A stretch of DNA of 64,000 nucleotides, from positions 1 to 64,000 of the forward strand of contig MPUH01000042.1 of NCBI GenBank assembly GCA_001970955.1, written 5' to 3'. The notes beneath the pieces were generated by a model. The model was not told where the DNA came from. It was given only the letters and a program-made list of their open reading frames with translations, and did not search any database. Of this stretch, positions 58,908 to 64,000 are shown one piece after another. The translations under genes and the position numbers were made by a program. Every line of letters begins with the position of its first letter. Positions within the stretch are counted from its first letter, which is position 1. The stretch is from Stentor coeruleus. Its lineage: Eukaryota > Ciliophora > Heterotrichea > Heterotrichida > Stentoridae.

Positions 58908-60908
58908 ATGGAAATCACCTTTGAAGAACCCTACGACGATCTCACAGACCCATTTGAAGACCCATCCAAAAACCGTATCCTCTTATCCTTAAACAATGAA
59001 AAGCTTAACCGAAAACCCCTCAATATCCCTGACGATCATCCAAAAAACCCATATAATGACTCTTTGCTTTCTCCATTAAGTATATATGAAGAAAATCATC
59101 CTCACGAACAAGTTCAAGTCCAATACTACAAAATCCTTCAATCCAAAAATACAACATCCCTTTACAACTCCTCACATAAATCAAGAAATTCATCTGATTC
59201 TATGCATAATCAACTCAAAAAACCAGACTTTAATCAAATATCTCAAATTTATTCAGCCTATTCCCGTATTGATGAACATATGCCTATACAAAGAAAATCC
59301 TTAAGTAAAACCCCACCTGTTTCTAGACCAGCATCAGCACCACTTACAAGAAAGAACATAGTACAGGATCTAATAAAAGAGCGGGAAAATGAATTCAAAA
59401 AAACCTGCACTTTCAGACCTAAAATCAATAAAAACTCGATAATTAGTCAGAAAAATAATGAACTTACAGTTGAACAGAAAATACTAATGCTTTCAAGACC
59501 GAAAAGCGAATTACATGAGAAAAGAGAAAAGCTTAAACGTGAACTTGAAGATATGAAATGTTCTGAATGTACGTTTAAACCGAATATAACACCATATCGT
59601 GGATCAACAAAAAGTTTTAGTGAATACCCTGTTGATGAAAGATTATATCAAGATGCTGAAGCTAAGTATCAAGAAAGAGAAAGGATGCAAAGAGAAAGAC
59701 AGGATGAAATTGCAGCGAATTATCCTTTTAGACCACAGGTACAAGCGACTTCAAATAAATTAGTTGGTAATAAAAAAGATAAGCCACCAATTTATCAGAG
59801 ATTAGATGAGGTACAGAAAGAAATGATACAAAATCGGAATAGTATAAGATTAGAAGCTGAACAAAATGACCCGGATTTAACGTTTAAACCTAAAATAAAC
59901 AGAAACTCTTATATGCTTGCTCATGCTAAAAGACAAAGAAATTCTTCGGCAAGTGAAAATAAATGTTTTAGATATCATAAGCATTCAACCCAGTTATCGT
60001 TTGAAGATAAATATACTTTTACTCCAAATATTGTGTCTACAACAAGCACTTCTTCGACACAGGATTTTTTGGAACGGCAAAAAGTGTTTCAGGAAAGGTC
60101 GAGGCTTAGGAAAGAAGAAAATGCAGATCGCTTGCAACAGAGGGAATGCAATTTCACCCCTGAAATTGATAGGGCATCAAAATATATAGCTGAAAACAAT
60201 GAAGATAGAAACAGAGAAAAAATTGAAGACAGACTTTTAAAGGAACATGAAAAAAACCGCGAGAATAAAGTTATGCTTGCTGAGAAATACTACTCGAATT
60301 TCACTTATGAGCCTGTAATCAACCAAATTTCAAAAACCATAGCTAAGTCAACAAGTTTAAGTGATATATCAAATAATGCATTTACGTTAGCCATGAAAAA
60401 AAAATTAGCTGAAGACAAAGCTTTAGATGAAGAAAGAAATAACAGTTTTACCCCAAAAATCACTAGGACAAAAAAATTTGAATATGTCACTTCAGCTTAT
60501 AAACAAGGAGATAATCTTGCAAATACAATCAGAGAAAAGTTTAAAATTATAGAGAAAAAAAGGGAAGAAGTTAAGAAAATACAAGAATATGAAGAAATGA
60601 AGGAATGTACTTTTGCACCACATCATGTGGCTAGAAATAGTTATAGTGAAAACAGAGCTCAGATAAAAGGAATTGAAAGGTTTTTAGAGTTGAAGAATAT
60701 TGCAAAAAAGCGTGAAGAAGAAGCTAAAGAAAGAGAGAATAAAGTGTTTATTCAAAACCCAAAGGATAGAGGGGAGTCGTATTACACAGTGCCAAGACCG
60801 TTTAATTTGCACCCTAGCAATAAAAAACAAAAAATCGAAAAAATTAGAGAAGAATTAATGAAAAAAGAACAGGATGAGTGTGTCTTTCAACCAAAAATCA
60901 AAGAATAG
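58908..60908 (+). CDS. Protein with ten FxPxI motifs in charged helical repeats
   Basis: A 666-residue protein. From residue 167 onward ten motifs of the type [C/L/Y/N]-[T/N/P]-F-x-P-x-[I/V] recur every 40-70 residues: CTFRPKI, CTFKPNI, YPFRPQV, LTFKPKI, YTFTPNI, CNFTPEI, FTYEPVI, NSFTPKI, CTFAPHH and, just before the stop, CVFQPKI. Between them lie Glu/Arg/Lys-rich helices. The first 150 residues are Ser/Pro/Asn-rich and probably disordered. Similar motif series are known from uncharacterised ciliate and kinetoplastid proteins, several tied to the cytoskeleton or cilia. Binding of each motif to a repeated lattice is a tempting idea, but it is inference. Confidence 0.75.
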   Translation: MEITFEEPYDDLTDPFEDPSKNRILLSLNNEKLNRKPLNIPDDHPKNPYNDSLLSPLSIYEENHPHEQVQVQYYKILQSKNTTSLYNSSHKSRNSSDSMHNQLKKPDFNQISQIYSAYSRIDEHMPIQRKSLSKTPPVSRPASAPLTRKNIVQDLIKERENEFKKTCTFRPKINKNSIISQKNNELTVEQKILMLSRPKSELHEKREKLKRELEDMKCSECTFKPNITPYRGSTKSFSEYPVDERLYQDAEAKYQERERMQRERQDEIAANYPFRPQVQATSNKLVGNKKDKPPIYQRLDEVQKEMIQNRNSIRLEAEQNDPDLTFKPKINRNSYMLAHAKRQRNSSASENKCFRYHKHSTQLSFEDKYTFTPNIVSTTSTSSTQDFLERQKVFQERSRLRKEENADRLQQRECNFTPEIDRASKYIAENNEDRNREKIEDRLLKEHEKNRENKVMLAEKYYSNFTYEPVINQISKTIAKSTSLSDISNNAFTLAMKKKLAEDKALDEERNNSFTPKITRTKKFEYVTSAYKQGDNLANTIREKFKIIEKKREEVKKIQEYEEMKECTFAPHHVARNSYSENRAQIKGIERFLELKNIAKKREEEAKERENKVFIQNPKDRGESYYTVPRPFNLHPSNKKQKIEKIREELMKKEQDECVFQPKIKE

Positions 60909-61040
60909 TAATTTTTATACAGTAAAGGAAATCAGTTTTTATATAGCACTATTGATTATCAGTATACAAGCTATTATGAAAATTAAGTATAAAATTTATG
61001 AATTAAGTATGTTATCTGTATTGCTAGGTGAAAAAATAAT

Positions 61041-62702
61041 ATGGCAAAACTGATACATAGAATCGGGGCCAAAAGCGTAAAATTCGATTTGGAAGTAGTT
61101 ATACACTATATTACCATATCTCTTCCTGAAGCTTCATTACTTAAAATCAGAGTCAAAAGAGGTAAAGATAAAACTGAAGAAACTCAATCTTTGCGTTATA
61201 CACCAAATACCAAAACAATCCAATTCGATTATCCACTGAACTTTCGAATCACAATGTATAAAAAAGGTAACAAATTCAGTAAAAAAGATCTGAAAATCAA
61301 AGTCCTTCAAATCGATGGGAGAAATGAAAAACTTGTTGGTAATGCCTCTATTGAATTCGAAAAATGTGCTGAGACTGGAAGGTTTATTATTGAAGAAGAA
61401 TTGAAATTATATGATTGTAGTGATTCAAAAGCTGTTCTATGTACTAGTGTAAAATTATTTGAAGTGGGTAAACCAAGGAATGAATTTTTCACAGGAAATG
61501 TATTATCTTCAAGTAATAAAGTTCCAAACCGTAGAGCTATAAGTATAGATACCCCATTGGCTTTAAATCTTGACTTTGCTTTAAATGATGATAAAGCACG
61601 TAAAAACTCAAAAGCAAGGGGGAATAGTTTTGATAGAGATGTGATTAACCTAAAAAATGACTCAAAAAGCCTTTTAGAAACTTATGACAGCACTGATTTC
61701 GATGAAAGTGAATTGAGAAATAAAAAAAATACTATTAAAGGTATGAGGGCTGCTTTCCATTTATCCCAGGAAGAATTAGATGAGATAACTGGGAATAGTA
61801 ACCAAGAGGAAAAAGAGAAAAAAATAGACCAGAAAGATTATGATCAGGTAAAGAAAAATGATAGAGAAGAAGTGAAAATTACTGAAAATTATGAAAAAGA
61901 GGTTAAAGATATAAAAATAGAAGAAAATATTGAGATAAAAGAAAGTTTTCAGGAAGACAAAGGTGAATATGAAGAGGTAAAACAAGAAAAAGTAGATATG
62001 AAAGAAAAGGCCATAAGAGAAAATGAGTATTTTGTAGAAAATGTAGAGATACAACTTCTCAGCACAGAGCCTAAAGTTGAGAAATCATCCAAAGAGAAAA
62101 AGCATAAGAAAAAAGAAAAACCTTTAGAAAAAGTTGAAAAAGAACTCGAAGAAAGCCCAAAACTACCGATAAAAACTATAGAAAACCCAAAAAAACCTGA
62201 AAAAACCTATACACCTCAACAAACTGAAGTTCCAAAATCTCAGCCATCTCTCCCACACCCTCAATCGCCTCCAAATCCTCCTCTTATATCAAAAAAGCAA
62301 GACCCAATCCCCGATTCTCCAAAAAATCTTATCCAAAACAATAATAAAACCCCAGAAATCACTATAGAAAAACATAAAGAACCCATATCAGAACCTGAAT
62401 CTAATATGAAAACCCAAGAAATTCCCCAACCATTACCAGATTATCTTAAATACGAACAACAAATAAGAGTTTCTGTTGATATAGACTCACATAAAGATCT
62501 TGCTGATAGTTCAAGTTCAGATGAAGCTCCAGTTGAAGTTGATATTAGCGAAAGTATTGACTCATTCATGCCTATAACAAATCTAAAACAAAGTGTTCCA
62601 AATGCTTCTTCTCAGGATGAAAAAATTGAATTAAAAGAAATACAGGCTGGATTACCTTCGTCTAGGGATTCTGCTTGTTGTGCATCATGTGGAGTGTTTT
62701 AG
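61041..62702 (+). CDS. NT-C2-domain protein with long disordered tail
   Basis: A 553-residue protein. The first 150 residues have the pattern of the N-terminal C2 (NT-C2, EEIG1/EHBP1-type) domain: KFDLEVVIHYITIS, LLKIRVKRG, a basic loop, FDYPLNFRITMYKK, LKIKVLQID and GNASIEFEKC. It continues with an acidic/Lys coil (about 255-385), a Pro/Ser/Lys-rich segment (about 385-460), an acidic Ser stretch and the C-terminal CCASCGVF, whose cysteines may be lipid-modified. NT-C2 domains bind membranes or partners, so a membrane-cytoskeleton adaptor is likely. ATG at 61041, TAG stop. Confidence 0.7.
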   Translation: MAKLIHRIGAKSVKFDLEVVIHYITISLPEASLLKIRVKRGKDKTEETQSLRYTPNTKTIQFDYPLNFRITMYKKGNKFSKKDLKIKVLQIDGRNEKLVGNASIEFEKCAETGRFIIEEELKLYDCSDSKAVLCTSVKLFEVGKPRNEFFTGNVLSSSNKVPNRRAISIDTPLALNLDFALNDDKARKNSKARGNSFDRDVINLKNDSKSLLETYDSTDFDESELRNKKNTIKGMRAAFHLSQEELDEITGNSNQEEKEKKIDQKDYDQVKKNDREEVKITENYEKEVKDIKIEENIEIKESFQEDKGEYEEVKQEKVDMKEKAIRENEYFVENVEIQLLSTEPKVEKSSKEKKHKKKEKPLEKVEKELEESPKLPIKTIENPKKPEKTYTPQQTEVPKSQPSLPHPQSPPNPPLISKKQDPIPDSPKNLIQNNNKTPEITIEKHKEPISEPESNMKTQEIPQPLPDYLKYEQQIRVSVDIDSHKDLADSSSSDEAPVEVDISESIDSFMPITNLKQSVPNASSQDEKIELKEIQAGLPSSRDSACCASCGVF

Positions 62703-62888
62703 GTATGCAAGTTTTCCTGGTAGATAAATAATCTAACTCTAACAGCTTTTTCTATCCTGATCTTAAAAATATAACAAAATTTGCAATCATAAAATATAAC
62801 ATGTATTTATAATATCTTATCATTTTTCATGCTTTTATGTGTTAGAAATGGTTTATCAAAGTTCTTTAATGGTATAATAATAAAAGAA

Positions 62889-63770
62889 ATGAATAAGCGT
62901 TGTTACATAGAACATGAAGACCTGCACACTTTGCAAAACGAAGAGTCTTTTGAAGAAAACTACGAAGATATGATCAACAGCTATTTGAGTCAAAGACATA
63001 TTTACTCAGCATCACTCCCATTACCATCAACAACAGACTCAGTAATTGAACAAATTCAGTTTGAAAACACTCAAAAGTTATTCCGTAAAGAATCATTAAA
63101 ATATCAACTGAAACAGCAACTTTTGCAACTAGTAAAGCCCCCTTCACCTCATAATCAAGAAATTGAAAGAAAACTTACTATAGATCTAACAGATGAAATA
63201 CCAGAAAACATGATTGAAATAGTTGAAGTTACATCAAGTGCTGAACAAAGCCCAACTGCATTAAAATCATTAGAAAACAAAATTGAAAATGCTAGTGCTG
63301 ATAATATGGACACAGATGAATTTACTGATTTAAGTATCGATATAAGCCAAGAAATTAAGTAAAATTTATATAGACCAAGTGATATAAAAATCATTCCCAC
63401 AATGAAAAACAAATTTTTCCCTGTTTCTGAAATTTTCAAAAGGAATAAGTCGAGGATGATTAAAATTGTATCTTGTAGTAAAGAGTTTAAAGGTGAGAAT
63501 AAGTCTTTGAGGAAAAAAGCATGTAAAATTATTGAAAACTGCCCAAATAAAAGCTATGTTATTGTTTTTAGCCCGATAAATAAAAAGAAGTTAGGGATTT
63601 TTACGATACATAATGAAAAAGCTGTGAAAATTCTTGGGGATGATTTGCCTGATTGTATCCCTCTCACAAAAATCAATAAGAAGTTTACGTTTGACTTTAA
63701 TGAAAGGATTTTTATTGAAAATAGTCAAATTGTTGATGGGTTTGATTTTAGTGAAGAACTGTTATCTTAA
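62889..63770 (+). CDS. Small CKK-domain (CAMSAP-like) microtubule protein
   Basis: Exons 62889-63358 and 63374-63770 join across a 15-nt intron to give 288 residues. An in-frame ATG at 62829 would add 20 residues with no coding character. The N-terminal 150 residues are acidic and disordered. The C-terminal about 125 residues resemble the CKK domain that ends CAMSAP/Patronin proteins: a helix KKACKIIENCP, then KSYVIVFSPINKKKLGIFTI ('HFLILF......aLY.l'), KILGDDLPDCIPLTKIN ('l.G.GP..v...mv') and a final strand with DGFDF ('DAFti'). CKK binds microtubule minus ends. Other CAMSAP parts (CH domain, long coils) are absent, so this is a short relative. Moderate certainty on the domain, high on the gene model. 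Confidence 0.65.
63359..63373 (+). other. 15-nt spliceosomal intron (phase 2)
   Basis: GTAAAATTTATATAG, A at position 10. Unspliced, the first frame stops at the TAA in GTAA; spliced, it runs into the CKK-like exon in frame. Confidence 0.9.
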
Positions 63771-64000
63771 TAAATAAATTGAAGTTCATATTGGATAAAA
63801 GATATGGTTAGATTTTAATTGAATTGTATAGAATTTGTGATTTGGGAGGATTTTTGGGGTTAAAAGAATTATGTTGTTAGATGGGTTTTTGAGAGATAAT
63901 AGAAGTTTTATATAATTTTTTAGTATATCAATATTTTCTTAATCATAAAATTACAATCCCAAACCTAAACTATTTCTAAAAATTTCATCCTCATCTCCAT
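63771..64000. other. 3' flank at the right window edge
   Basis: G-leaning to about 63890, then C-rich, which may be the start of the next gene's 5' flank. No gene in the visible part. Confidence 0.4.

Overview
The window looks like macronuclear DNA of a heterotrich ciliate, most probably Stentor coeruleus or a close relative. It is AT-rich and gene-dense, with 32 well-supported protein genes plus one partial coding segment on both strands. TAA, TAG and TGA all act as stops, which fits the standard genetic code reported for Stentor. Genes are uninterrupted or carry one extremely short intron. Five introns can be placed (four of 15 nt, one of 16 nt), all GTAA...TAG with an A six bases from the 3' end. 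Each joins two open frames into one sensible protein. No transposons, viral remnants, CRISPR arrays or convincing RNA genes were seen.

Layout. 0-10 kb: a hypothetical protein, a rhomboid-like membrane protein, an XMAP215/CKAP5-type TOG protein, and (minus strand) an OSCA/TMEM63-anoctamin superfamily membrane protein. 10-21 kb: a coiled-coil protein, a small basic protein, two tandem secreted ML-like proteins, a stand-alone holo-ACP synthase, a cyclic-nucleotide-binding protein, an EF-hand protein and another coiled-coil protein. 21-28 kb: a long gene-free stretch and a 1641-residue polycystin/REJ-like membrane protein. 28-40 kb: a very small BET protein (bromodomain plus NET), a doublecortin-domain kinase, an apicomplexan-style PKG, a Cys-rich protein and a CDPK7-like EF-hand/PH/kinase protein. 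40-49 kb: a C2H2 zinc-finger protein, a G6Pase/PAP2-like membrane protein, a CK1 kinase, a canopy/saposin-like ER protein and a tRNA(Sec) kinase (PSTK). 49-64 kb: a GBP-type GTPase with a giant coiled coil, a dCache receptor-like protein, SSNA1/DIP13, a protein with ten FxPxI motifs, an NT-C2 protein and a small CKK-domain (CAMSAP-like) protein that appears only after intron removal.

Themes. Several genes point to the microtubule cortex and cilia (XMAP215, DCX-kinase, SSNA1, CKK protein, coiled-coil proteins) and to Ca2+/cyclic-nucleotide signalling (PKG, CDPK7-like kinase, CNB and EF-hand proteins). Tandem neighbours are not operons; each gene has its own flanks. Flanks show a strong strand skew: on the sense strand, 5' flanks are C-rich and almost G-free, while 3' flanks lean to G. 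Three single-N scaffold joins (30493, 42690, 48477) are each flanked by duplicated sequence, which is an assembly effect; one of them puts a false 24-codon duplication into PSTK.
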